Shown here: piece by piece, positions 47,240 through 58,807 of the stretch
Numbering within the stretch: the stretch's first letter is position 1
Layout: each line of letters opens with the position of its first letter
Source: Terebella lapidaria
Lineage: Eukaryota > Annelida > Polychaeta > Terebellida > Terebellidae
Reading direction: 5' to 3'
NCBI GenBank assembly: GCA_949152475.1
Contig: OX424559.1
Coordinates: forward strand, 19,313,809-19,377,808
Length of the DNA stretch: 64,000 nucleotides
Translations under genes and position numbers: made by a program
Notes under the pieces: generated by a model
What the model saw: the letters and a program-made list of their open reading frames with translations, nothing else
The model's database searches: none
Told to the model about the DNA's origin: nothing

Positions 47240-49141
47240 CCAGGTTGAACCAATAATGATATAATAATCAAATAATATTATCCATCATTATTCAGTTATC
47301 ACTACATATTAATTCGGTTAATTTCTATGGAAGGTAAGTAGCAGATATCCAGCTTCTCCATGCTTGTATGTTTGTCTTCTCGCATAGTGAAACAAGTATA
47401 AATTTCCCACTTATCTCGTGAGGTTAATGAGTAGTGTTAGATCAACAGAGCTTCACCTTGGGCTGTGCTCTATAATTGACAGAATCAGCATACATCTAAC
47501 TCTACTAACGGTGAAGTGGATATTCCAGAATCTTGGTTCGTTTTGAGGTTGTGCCAGCTTTCGTTAGCATCATGGATTCCAGTACTGCAGAGAGATTGAC
47601 ACAACAACCAAACCGGTCACATGTATGCTAAATGTGACGGAGTAAATACAAAAAAACTGATAGCCAAGAGGCGACTCAAACTGCAAACAGCTTGAATAGA
47701 GGTATCCCACATTCACATCCTGGCAATTCATTTTAATTAGTAACATACATTACAGACATCAAAAGTGGCAGAAGAGTTGCGACATCTTCGACATTTTCAT
47801 GTAGCATATTTACTCGAATTTTGGGATGATCATGAAGCGAGGTAGTTTTGAAATAGAGAGATCTGTTGTAAAAACGCATCAATTATAATTTGCCTATTGT
47901 GTGATTTGCTCCTGATCTTTTGATTGTGAGGGTGATATGTCTCAGGATGTGAAGCCCAAAATGTTTTCCCCACTGGTAGCCCTTTTTTTGTGGGATTATC
48001 CTGAGCTGAACGATGGAAGTCAGTTCAAAAACCAATTATTCAAAAAATAATTTAGGACTAGGCAAGCTGATTAGAAATACAGTGGGGTCCTTTAATCTTA
48101 AACCACCCTGAAAAATATCACCTTTTCTAGAACATATCATTGATTATTTCATCTAAGTTTTCTGTATATTTTGTTCTTGCAGTCACTCTCATGTACACTG
48201 TATGTAAACACGATTAACATCAGATATTCAGAAAGTTTGATTGTGCAACATAAGAATATTTGATTAATTTTTGGGTAAAGACACTAAATTTAAACGTTTT
48301 CAAATTTGTTTAGGAAAAATGATGGAATGCGAATAATTACAGAATTGGAGTGCAATGTGGTTGGTGATTGGTGGTTGGTCGCTACATAACATAATACGAA
48401 AGTAAAGGGTTTGATGGAGCCCGAGGATATCACCTCCGTCATACAAATAACATACAAAAAACGCCAACATTTTGAAGAGCTGCACGGAAATGAAAGGTTG
48501 GTCATTGGATCAAGTCACAAAAACTTTGTATCATTATGTTCAATTGATTCTTAAAATCAAATCCGTAGTTTTTGGTTTGTGATAGATCACTCACTAATAT
48601 ATGCCACATTAGCCTACTATCTATAAGTCATTGCTTTCTTTAATTTTCAAATTGTTTCGATTATTTTTTGGACATCTGTACTACTAGACTAACTCTAATG
48701 CCACGCCAAATTGTAAAGTTGGTCTATGGAATCGCCGCCTATAAAAAATCGAATTTCACTTTTTTTATAAGAAAAAAATCGCCGCTACAAATTTCCACGA
48801 TATTAATTTTTTTTTAATTTCACCGCCGCCACCCGTATTTCATCTTGGATTGTTAACGAGCAAACCAGTATATCTATATAAAATACAGAGAAAATATGGT
48901 ACTAAGCAGGTTTCTTAAGTCAAAGTTATCACATTTGTTAAAGTTATCGCATTTGACAAAATTTATTGTACTAGTCTTGGTATTAAATATGTGTAATGGT
49001 ATTTTCTAATCCAAAAACATTTAATAATGCCAATACTTACATCTTTCTCCACATTTCTCACCAATTGAGATCTCTCAATATCCAACCTTGATACCTTCAT
49101 GTATGTTACCAATCTGTTTTCCTACCTGATTATATCAATTA
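47240..49141. other. intergenic AT-rich DNA
   Basis: No domain or transposon recognised. A short repeated 'tcgccgc' motif with homopolymer T runs lies at 48735-48832. Confidence 0.35.
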
Positions 49142-49330
49142 CAGTAGTCCCTGTAAAATAAGTCACCTCTGAAAAAAGACTCCCTGTCTGTAAAGACTTT
49201 TTGGTATTCCCCAAAGATCGATCAAAATGTAGATGAACCTGTGCAATAAGACTTCCTGTAAGCACTTCCCGGTGAGATAAGACCTCATTTTCTCTGCAAA
49301 AGTTGAGGTCTTATCTTACAGGGACCACTG
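49142..49330. mobile_element. MITE with CAGTAGTCCCTGTAA ends (189 bp)
   Basis: The left end CAGTAGTCCCTGTAAAATAAG and the right end CTTATCTTACAGGGACCACTG are inverted copies with a few mismatches. TA flanks both (49140-49141 and 49331-49332), as for pogo/Tc1-like elements. Inside, the phrase 'aataagact(t/c)cctgt' recurs three times. Confidence 0.82.
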
Positions 49331-49514
49331 TACATTCATTTTGATGCCTGGAGAGTAGAGGCCATATATATATATATATCTTCCACAGATTTGTTACATT
49401 CTTTGCTTATACGAGTTGGGCAACTTGTGCGTTAAGGTGTGTATGTAAAATTCATTGTGGAAACTCTTACATGCACATGTGATACCTGTAATAACAATCT
49501 GAGTGGGAACATTT

Positions 49515-49735
49515 GATAAAAATACCTTCCGTATAGAAAATATTAGCCGAAAGTCCGTTGGGAACAACTTTATCTGTGAAAAAAGTTTCTTGCATACAGA
49601 AAATTATTGTCGAAAATCCATAGAAGGAATATTTAATTGTAAAAAAAATATTCTTCGTAGAGAAAATTTTTGTCAAAATTACATGGATGAAAAATTTTAC
49701 TTGCAAGATGAAAAATCTTATCCGTAAAGAAAATT
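49515..49735. repeat. 63-bp degenerate tandem repeat, about three and a half copies
   Basis: The conceptual translation shows 21-residue units (FRIENISRKSVGNNFICEK, FLHTENYCRKSIEGIFNCKK, ILRRENFCQNYMDEKFYLQ), so the DNA period is 63 bp. It is open on both strands. AT-rich, with no promoter or splice evidence, so it is called a repeat rather than a gene. Confidence 0.6.
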
Positions 49736-49925
49736 TTGGGGAAAAATACATAAACCAACTTTACAATTTGGTGTGGCCTCATGATTGTACAGCACTAACT
49801 GCTGTTAGTATATTTCACGCCCTGTTAATCCTTGATTATACAGTTTGGGTCTGGATGAAAATATTTGTTCGGATTCCGCTGTCATTCCTAAAATCTTTTA
49901 TTTTAGGTATTGTGCAGTCTGTCAC

Positions 49926-51307
49926 CTACAAATACACTACAACATTTCTCCACCCAATTACAAATTTCGATGTAAATACACTCGTCGAGGATATGCCTGT
50001 CAAGTGATGACCGCTTACTTGACCCTTTGAAGACAGATCGTATATACCTGCACGGCCTGAACTCTGGAGTTTGGGCACTTGTAGATGAGCAGTGTTCTTT
50101 GCCGTGTCCTTGGTGCTGACTCGCTTGCTATGGAACAGTATGAACAATATAGTTAATATAATGTATGTCCTAAAGCAGTAATACGTTTCACACAAACTAA
50201 ATGGCACCTACCTCCTTTTTCAAACGATTTATGATGTATCCAGCGATTGAACTGGCTATCAAAATGGCAAACGCAACTGCTGAAGCAATACTGGCGATGA
50301 TTCCGTAGGTGTTCCTTGCTGGTTTAGTGTTCGGTAGCCTGTTCGGTTTGAACATCTGATCGAATACAATTGGTCCGAGATTCTGCACGTTGAATGTGAT
50401 GTTGATTGCAAGCCCAGCATGTGTGTGGTTCACATTGAAGTGAATATATCTAGAATAAAGGATTGACATGACACAGTTTATATATATACCGTTAAATTCT
50501 GCAATATTTGGTCACGATTCTATTGTTCTTTGTAGTAGATTATTTTCAGAATCTATTGGGAGACTGTTCCATGTAGATTATTGTAGTAGATTACAAGACG
50601 CATTTGTTTGCATACTAGCGAGTCATGTTAATCATTGCCAAAACCTCATTCGGTTGATGCCAAAGAGCCTTGGTCGAGGCCAATGTAATGTACATGAGGA
50701 GGTGAATAATAGTTATGGTGTTACTTTTGAGTCCTAATTCTGAATTCACCAAGACACTGAAAGGTGGCAGCACAAGCAGTGGGCATGGGCGTGAATGTAA
50801 AACCCTATCTGTGTTCATAATTCATTCATAATCCGGGATTGATATGGTAATCATTATCTGTAAACCATTCATTAGATGCCGACAGATGTTAGCAAAAATG
50901 GGTAATTGCCATGTTGTATGTCGTTGCAAATTACAAGAACAGCAAGTGGACATGCAATTTGCAATGGACTTTTTTTTCAGAATCTATTACCAGAGTAGAT
51001 TGATCATTGTAGTCATGAATTGGTGAGTAATATCCATATGATGTCACGCCTGGTTTTTGACTTCACGACATAATCCTTTTGCTTGCAGATATCCAGCGAA
51101 AATGTTATCCTTGATGTTTAGTTTGTCATTTTGAATACAGCATGGTGCTTATTTTGTGTTCATTACAATTTCGAATGGAACATACTCATTGTCAAATAAA
51201 GAGCGCCAAAAAAAAACAGTTACCAGGTTACTCACCTGTATGATGGTTCGTATATCAAAGGATTGACCTTTTCAAATAGTATTGAATATATTGATTTTTG
51301 CGAAATA
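49926..51307 (-). CDS. Gene D: receptor with module shared with gene B, 5' truncated or interrupted
   Basis: Minus-strand exons: about 51307-51236 (FEKVNPLIYEPSYR, donor GTGAGT, phase 2), 50449-50212 (phase 2-0, acceptor TTCTAG, donor GTAGGT) and a tail exon starting at 50123 (acceptor AGCAAG, phase 0) that either ends at a GTATAT donor (50048) or runs to a stop at 49926. The middle exon holds NHTHAGLAINITFNVQNLGP, a short stalk, and an uncharged membrane helix (GIIASIASAVAFAILIASSI), followed by NRLKKE. The tail reads VSTKDTAKNTAHLQVPKLQS and possibly AGIYDLSSKG. The membrane-proximal part is clearly homologous to gene B, with the same phase-2 border. No Ig exon is present: upstream of 51307 the retroelement nest begins within 150 bp. 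The start of the first exon is uncertain. Confidence 0.58.
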
Positions 51308-51457
51308 CTGTCATATAGAAAGCGTGTTTATTGAAAACGAGTTGAGCAAAGCAATGCAGAATATTCAGATACATTTTCTATTGAAATAAAAGTTGATACA
51401 GAAAGGAAGAGAATATTACTTCTGTTTAAATTGCAATTGAATAACTTTTGAAAATAT

Positions 51458-51866
51458 TGTAACGGTTCTAGGGGTCTTTCCCTTCTTTCTCTTCGGTAGA
51501 CTCAGGAACGTTGGCTACAGGGGCACTTCAGGGACTCCTGTGCTCCAGCTGCAGACCGTCTTGGTTGTCTCGGCTGCAAGGGCGGTTCGGGAGGCTCCGG
51601 GCCTCGACCTCCTCTTCTTCGGTTGTACTTTTGGTTGATAGCTTGGGTTCACAGCTATCTCAGACTTTATCAGCTTTGATTTCAACTTGACTGGTCTTCC
51701 AGTCCTTCTCTTGTATTACTTCGGTGGACTTTACTTCTTAAAATTCTCTAAGTTCACTTCGTGTTACAGCATGTTCGACCATAAAACATGCTGTAACCAT
51801 TTATAACTTTAACAAAACAGGTCTTGAAACTTAGCCGAACACATTTTTCGGTCTAAAATCCTTACA
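51458..51866 (-). mobile_element. 3' LTR of a gypsy-like element (fossil)
   Basis: Read on the minus strand it begins TGTAAGGATTTTAGACCG and ends CCGTTACA (TG...CA form, about 409 bp). Directly before it on that strand is AAAAAAAGGGGGAG, a polypurine tract as required for plus-strand priming. A part of the sequence recurs with divergence from 56897 onward. It lies about 150 bp from the first visible exon of gene D. Diverged enough from the other LTR-like copies to belong to a separate insertion. Confidence 0.65.
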
Positions 51867-52476
51867 CTCCCCCTTTTTTTAGATTATGTTCGTCCCGACC
51901 ATATCCTGGGATAAAACAGTCCATAACAGTCCATAACACAACACGACTTGTTCCGGTGACACTGGTACTTCTTAACTAAAATTAAATGTCACTGTGTCTC
52001 TTTGGTTCGAATCTCATCCGTCCAGACTCCTTGGTGTCTCTTAGCTACCATTAACTGTCACTGGGAGTCTCTTCAGCTTGACTTGCGCCGACTTGACTTG
52101 CGGCGACTTGACTTGCGACAAAACGTGTTTAGCGACCGCTACCCGGAACGCTGCCCGAAGAGTCTGTTCGCTGAGTACGCGAAAGAGGTGCTCCTGACTC
52201 CACCGTCATTCGGGTCAAACGAGGAGGCTCCTGATTCGGCACACACGGCCGACCGCCACTGGTACCATGGGCTGGAGCAGCAGCTTCGAGAAGATCCGGC
52301 TGATGCAGTGACCACTGAGGAAGTATGTAGAAGCCATTCTTCAGACAATCGTCGCTCACATTCACGTCGATGATGCGGTAGAGACTTCGACATGGACCGC
52401 ACCCCAAGGCGTTTCCCGGACTTCATAGGTTTTGGCGTAGACTCCCGAATCCCGGAATTCGGACAGGCCCCACTGG

Positions 52477-53262
52477 TCAGGCCCCCACCGAACACTGATG
52501 TACTGCACTTGTCAAGGGGCAGGCGGAACTATTGCGGTGGTGAATCCCCCTCCAAGGTCGACACAGATAGGATGACAGCCGGAATGCATGCTGGCTCCCG
52601 GTGACAGCGACGATCGTTCGGTTTGCTGCATGCCCTCCCACTTGATTGCTGGAGACTGACGTGGACGGGCCACGGCTGGCACAATGTAGTCTGGGATGTT
52701 GGCGTCTGTGATGATGTCTGGGATGATCATCGTTGGTTTTCATATGCTTATTCACGTCTGGGTTTCTTCGGCTCCAATGATCGCACTGGACGCAGGAGTA
52801 GACATTCACATGGGTTGAAAGTTGTTCTGTGATGTGTCTCAGCAAGGCGTGTGTATAATGGAAGTCAAGTTGACACAACTCGCACTGGTGCTTCTTCTTT
52901 CGGGCAGTAGTTTTGGTTCGGGCCATCATTCGGAGTTGACCTCGGGAAGCTCCACTCTGGGTTGACTTTGGGAAGCTCCACTCCGGGTTGACTTTTCGGG
53001 AAGCTCCACTTCGAATTGACTTTCGGGAAGCTCCATTTCGGGTTAACTCCGGGAGAATAACTCTGGGAAAGAAAGGCTCCACTTCGATTTGACTTTTTGG
53101 GAAGCTCCACTCCAGGTTGACTTCGGGAAGCTCCACTCCGGGTTGACTTTTTGGGAGGCTCTGCTTCGGGTTGACTTTGGGAAGCTCCATTCTGGGTTGA
53201 CTTCGGAAGCTCCACTCCAGTTTGACGTTTCGGGAGAAGAACTCAGGTAAAGGAAGGCCCAC
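52477..53262 (-). pseudogene. retroelement zinc-finger ORF with histone H3-like N-terminus (fossil part)
   Basis: Within the frame, an ATG starts MARTKTTARKKK, nearly the histone H3 N-terminus (MARTKQTARK). C2H2-like fingers follow (CELCQLDFHYTHALLRH and CVQCDHWSRRNPDVNKH). A minisatellite lies upstream in the same frame. It belongs to the retroelement nest, downstream of a TATA box near 53.33 kb on the same strand. The role is unknown; an accessory or Gag-associated nucleic-acid-binding protein is the likeliest guess. Confidence 0.45.
52925..53240. repeat. 26-30 bp minisatellite inside the retroelement nest
   Basis: About eleven units of GGGAAGCTCCACTYCGGGTTGACTTT with small length changes. 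Translation on the minus strand gives repeats of the EWSFPKS/ GASRKV type in shifting frames. Confidence 0.75.
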
Positions 53263-56200
53263 TTCGGTCTTTCACTGGCAGAGGATGACAGCAGACTGTG
53301 GCATCGGGCTTGATTCTGCTTCTTTTATAGGGAAATTATGGTCACGTGATCTCAGGAAGCTCTTCTCATTGGTCAGTTGACGCTGAGGTGTCTGCCCCTG
53401 GTGTCGTTGGGCTGGAGGCTCCCCCTAGTGTTGAGTGGTGGTTGTTGTCTTCCCTTTCTCCAAACTTCTTGGATATATATGTCTTGGATACATCTACTTT
53501 TACATTTATTCTAGTCTAGGTTTTCAGCAGCCATCTCGTACTCGCTGTCCTCCAGCTCCATAACTACTCTCCGGGTGTCTTCCTGGAGGTCTATCAGTTC
53601 GGCCCAGTTCAACTCGTCTTCGGGTGGATTCCCGCTCTCGGCAACATCTGACTGGCTCTCTTCGGCAGGAATCAGGAGAGGGGTCGGTGGCCGGTACTCC
53701 TGGACCTCTATTGCGCATACCCAAGAGAAGTTTTCCCACGCTCGCCCAGTGCACAACTTCTTCGGGGAATTTGGCTGCTTTTCCATCGGACGGGAGGGCG
53801 AATCTCTGGACTCTGTTTTCAACTCCGGCTAGAACCGCTTACATCCCTGGAGGGGTGGTCTGGGCACCCACGGATTCTCCGGTCGTCTTCTTCCTTGGGA
53901 CAAGTCTGGGCAGTCGCACCGAAAACCACTGGCACCAAGGGCAGCTTTGACTTAAGTAGAATCTTCTACCCGAAAAAATTACGGTACGCTATTCGGGATC
54001 CCCTCTCTGCCAAGTCAAACTAGCCGATCTTGCTGAACTGCCTATGGGTCTCGGGTGCCAGAAGGTTTTCGGGCATAACACCAGCCGTGGTCCTCCTTGA
54101 GGTGGCACTGGAGTCTGCAGGCCAGGTAGGTGATGTAGATGCACAGGCAGCATCTCCGGTGGTAACGGATGCAGTCGTGTTCCTGCTTGTTCTATGGACA
54201 CCAGAACTGGTAGTCGCAGTACCTGCAGTATGCCAGGAAGTCAAAGAAGTTCGGTACCGGCAGCCTCTCACGGATCTCCAGCTGTGTTACTTCGGTCGAC
54301 TCTCTGGCTCACTTCTCTTGCCAGTTTTTCCACTCGGCTCGGTCTTTCGGCCACTTCTCTGTATCTTGTTGACTGGCGCGGATTTTCGCCAGGTCTCTTC
54401 TTCTCGAGTTCGGGTTTCCACCCACATTTCCTCCATGCAATCTGGGTCTTTGGCCACATCTTTCAGCTGACTCCCTTCGGTCGAATCCACTCCCGCCTAC
54501 TTGACTTGATGTTTTTCTTCTCCCTCAGCCGATCTCGGACTTGGAACTTTCCTCCTTCTTTTCTGGTCTCATCGGTTGTCTTCTCAACTACACTTTCTCC
54601 CGACGATTTTCGGCCATGATCTGCTGGCTGTGACGGCTGCTGACAGACTGTGGCCTCTGCCCAGATCTGAGCCCCTTTTATACTCTTTCTCATCACGTCG
54701 TCTGGAAAGCTGGAGTCTGATTGGTAGAGGCAGGAGTGACATCACAAGTCTCAAAATCTTCAGCCAAAAGCCAAAAAGGTGTTGTTGGCCGAACCCTTTT
54801 CGGCTCATCCGAAAACTTTCGGGAAGGGTGCTCCTTTTTCAATTAGTCGATGTAGAGGACTGGCTGAAAACTTTGGGACCAATCTCTGAAAACTATGGGA
54901 CGAATTTTCGGTAGTAACTCACATTCTCGGGTGTTGCCAATCTTCTAACAGCTTCGGTCTTGGCCGGATCGGTGCGACTTCTATTTCTCCCCACTATGTG
55001 ACTGAGGAAGGCCACTTCGGGTTGGAAATAATCTTGCACTCGGTAAGGGGGACAATTCGGCTCCTAAAATGGTCAGGGTTGCTAGGTGCGCTCCCTGACT
55101 GATGAACACCGGTTCTGGCAACACATTGAGGACTCGTACTGGTACAGCTCCCGTGTTGATCTGCGACAAAATCTCCCCACCAGCCATGGTCGGTTTTCTG
55201 TTGGCTCCTGAGTCATTTCAATGACCCCCTCTATATTCTGCCCCTCATCAGTTCGGCCAAGGATCAGTCGTTCGGTTTTGGCTGGGATCTCCAGGTCCTT
55301 GGCAGCACAGATCTGGATAGTCGTTTTCTGATTTTCATACATGGTGAGGGGCACCTCCCGACTGCCGATTCTCATCTGCAACTGGTCAAATTCGATATTG
55401 TCAACTCTCCTCCAAATGAAGTCCGTACCCAGGATAGCATAGTCTTTACAGTCAGTGATCTCTATGATGAGGTCCAGGATTCGGCTATCAGCAATGGCAG
55501 CTCCCTTTGACCGTAGAACTTCATACCACTCCCGTCCACCATGGTAAGCCATGCTGACGATCTCTTCAATCTCATGCCAGGCTGCTTGATGCTCTCCCAG
55601 GTGCTGTAGTTGAGCATCGTGATGGTGCTGTCGGTGTCGACTACCATATTCAGCTTTCGGCCAAATATGATTCCCTCTACACGAAGGCCGCTTTCTCTCC
55701 TCCGGCTGGGTCCCTGGATCACCTGTCTGTTGTGGAGTTGTCCTCTCTTTCTCTTTCACCTTTGTTTGACGTCATCTTCTTTTCTAGGAGTACTTGAGTT
55801 TAGCAGCACAGTCTTCACTTGCTCCATTAGCTCCTTCAACTGCTTTTGGGTGCTGTCGGTCTTCTGCTAAAGGTCTTGTACTTTTTCACCCATTCGATGA
55901 CGGCATCTTTTGGCTGCCGGAATTTCTGCCTTCCTCCAGTTGACTGCCGTCCATCTTCACTATGCTTTCAAATTCAGTAGCAAACGCCAGGGCCTGCGTC
56001 AACGTCTCGGGATGACTTTTCAGCACGGACAACCGCATGTCTCTGTTGCTCAGGCTGTTAAAGAAGTGCATCTTCATCAGCACCTCCAGGGCAGTACGGC
56101 CGGCCTGTATGTAGGCCAGTAGACTCGTGCTCCTTTCGTCTCTGGCCAGCTCGGACAAATCTTCGTCTGGTTGTAGTCGTCTCCCCTGCAGTTCGGCTTG

Positions 56201-56263
56201 ATACACAAAATCTTCCCGGCTATGCAAAACTGCTGTCTCAGCACTGCATGGACTGCTGGGCAG

Positions 56264-58807
56264 CTCATTCTCTGGTCCAGCAACAGATCTAGTAGCACAC
56301 TCCGGGCATTCCCCCTCAGGCTGACACACAGATTTGACGCCTTTTCTTCTTCTGTCCACTTGAAGAAAATCGGGCGTACTCGTCCAGATGAGCCTCATAT
56401 TCAAGCCATGGATCAGACTCATCATAAGTCATAAGTCAGCTGACTCCTCCCCCTCTGGATTGATGATGTACCGGCTCAGGCTGGGTTGTTTTTTCTGTTG
56501 TTTTCAGATGTTGTTAAAACTTCCATCTGGGTTGCTAGGAGTCGGGTCAACTCATTCACCAGGTCGTCCGGGTCGTCTGGCTCCTCCGGATGCTCCCTGT
56601 CTCCGGCCTGGTCGGAAATTTCTCTTTCAGGTTCCCGGTGATGCTCAGGATCGGCCACACGGGGCCGAACATCTCGGGGTTGAATTTCCACTGCTTCCAC
56701 CGGAACATCATTTGGCAACACTTCGGGTTGTCTGGTCTTGGTCTCGACTGGAACTTCTCCGAGCTGACCTGCTCCCTCTTCTCCCTGAAGAACCTTTTCT
56801 GGGTCCCATTGCTTATCTGTTCAGTTCTTTTTCCCCGTCGATTTTTCACTTTCTAGACATATCCCACCGCTGCCACCAAAAAGCTGAGTATACGTCTGCA
56901 ACGGTTATGGGGTCGAGATTCTCTACTTTCTCTTCTTTCTCTTTGGTAGACTCAGGAACGTCGGCTACAGTGGCACTTCGGGAGGCTCCGGTGCTCCAGC
57001 TGAAGACCGTCTCAGTTGTCTCAGCTGCAAGGGCAGTTCAGGAGGCTCCGGGACTCCGGCTGCAGGCCGTCTCGGTTGTCTCGACTGCAAGGGCAGTTTT
57101 GGAGGCTCCGGGACTCCGGCTGAAAGCCGTCTCGGTTGTCTCGGCTGCAAGGGCGGTTCGAGAGGCTCTGGGACCCTGGCTGTCTCGGGTGAGGTACGTC
57201 GGGAAGCTCTGATGCTCTGGCTGCAGGACGCTTCGGTGGTAGCATGTTCATGGCTGCAGCTGCTAGTGTTCCCGAAGTAGGGATCACCTATCATGTAGTT
57301 CGGTATTCGGCTCCTGCTCTCGACGTCTTCTTCTTCGGTTGTACTTGCGGTTGATAGATTGGGTTCAGAGCTATCTCAGACTTTATCAGCTTTGATTTCA
57401 ACCCGACTGGTCTTCCAGTCCTTCTCTTGTATTACTTCAGTGGACTTTACTTCTTAAAATTCTCTAAGTTCACTTCGGTTGCCATTCCAGAAACAACTCT
57501 AGGCAACAGTTTAAGGTTTATTGACGAATCATAAACTCATTCTCTGGTCCGGCAACAGATCTAGTAGCACACTCCGGGCATTCCCCCTCAGGCTGACACA
57601 CAGATTTGACGCCTTTTCTTCTTCTGTCCACTTGAAGAAAATCGGGCGTACTCGTCCAGATGAGCCTCATATTCAAGCCATGGATCAGACTCATCATAAG
57701 TCATAAGTCAGCTGACTCCTCCCCCTCTGGATTGATGATGTACCGGCTCAGGCTGGGTTGTTTTTTCTGTTGTTTTCAGATGTTGTTAAAACTTCCATCT
57801 GGGTTGCTAGGAGTCGGGTCAACTCATTCACCAGGTCGTCCGGGTCGTCTGGCTCCTCCGGATGCTCCCTGTCTCCGGCCTGGTCGGAAATTTCTCTTTC
57901 AGGTTCCCGGTGATGCTCAGGATCGGCCACACGGGGCCGAACATCTCGGGGTTGAATTTCCACTGCTTCCACCGGAACATCATTTGGCAACACTTCGGGT
58001 TGTCTGGTCTTGGTCTCGACTGGAACTTCTCCGAGCTGACCTGCTCCCTCTTCTCCCTGAAGAACCTTTTCTGGGTCCCATTGCTTATCTGTTCAGTTCT
58101 TTTTCCCCGTCGATTTTTCACTTTCTAGACATATCCCACCGCTGCCACCAAAAAGCTGAGTATACGTCTGCAACGGTTATGGGGTCGAGATTCTCTACTT
58201 TCTCTTCTTTCTCTTTGGTAGACTCAGGAACGTCGGCTACAGTGGCACTTCGGGAGGCTCCGGTGCTCCAGCTGAAGACCGTCTCAGTTGTCTCAGCTGC
58301 AAGGGCAGTTCAGGAGGCTCCGGGACTCCGGCTGCAGGCCGTCTCGGTTGTCTCGACTGCAAGGGCAGTTTTGGAGGCTCCGGGACTCCGGCTGAAAGCC
58401 GTCTCGGTTGTCTCGGCTGCAAGGGCGGTTCGAGAGGCTCTGGGACCCTGGCTGTCTCGGGTGAGGTACGTCGGGAAGCTCTGATGCTCTGGCTGCAGGA
58501 CGCTTCGGTGGTAGCGTGTTCATGGCTGCAGCTGCTAGTGTTCCCGAAGTAGGGATCACCTATCATGTAGTTCGGTATTCGGCTCCTGCTCTCGACGTCT
58601 TCTTCTTCGGTTGTACTTGCGGTTGATAGATTGGGTTCAGAGCTATCTCAGACTTTATCAGCTTTGATTTCAACCCGACTGGTCTTCCAGTCCTTCTCTT
58701 GTATTACTTCAGTGGACTTTACTTCTTAAAATTCTCTAAGTTCACTTCGGTTGCCATTCCAGAAACAACTCTAGGCAACAGTTTAAGGTTTATTGACGAA
58801 TCATACA
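56264..58807. repeat. near-perfect 1,272-bp tandem duplication
   Basis: 56264-57535 and 57536-58807 are direct copies. I see only two or three differences (for example ccagcaac versus ccggcaac near the start, and agcatgttc versus agcgtgttc near the end). Each copy spans a Gag leader-like portion and an LTR-like portion that contains four 60-bp repeats (GGCTCCGGGACTCCGGCTG motif). The identity is much higher than between the LTR-like copies, so the duplication is the youngest event here, or is an assembly artefact. Confidence 0.88.

Noticed and set aside
56388-58484. Two 274-codon plus-strand frames (56388-57212 and 57660-58484)
   Set aside because: They are antisense to the retroelement and identical because of the 1,272-bp duplication; no domain and no promoter. 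Treated as shadows.
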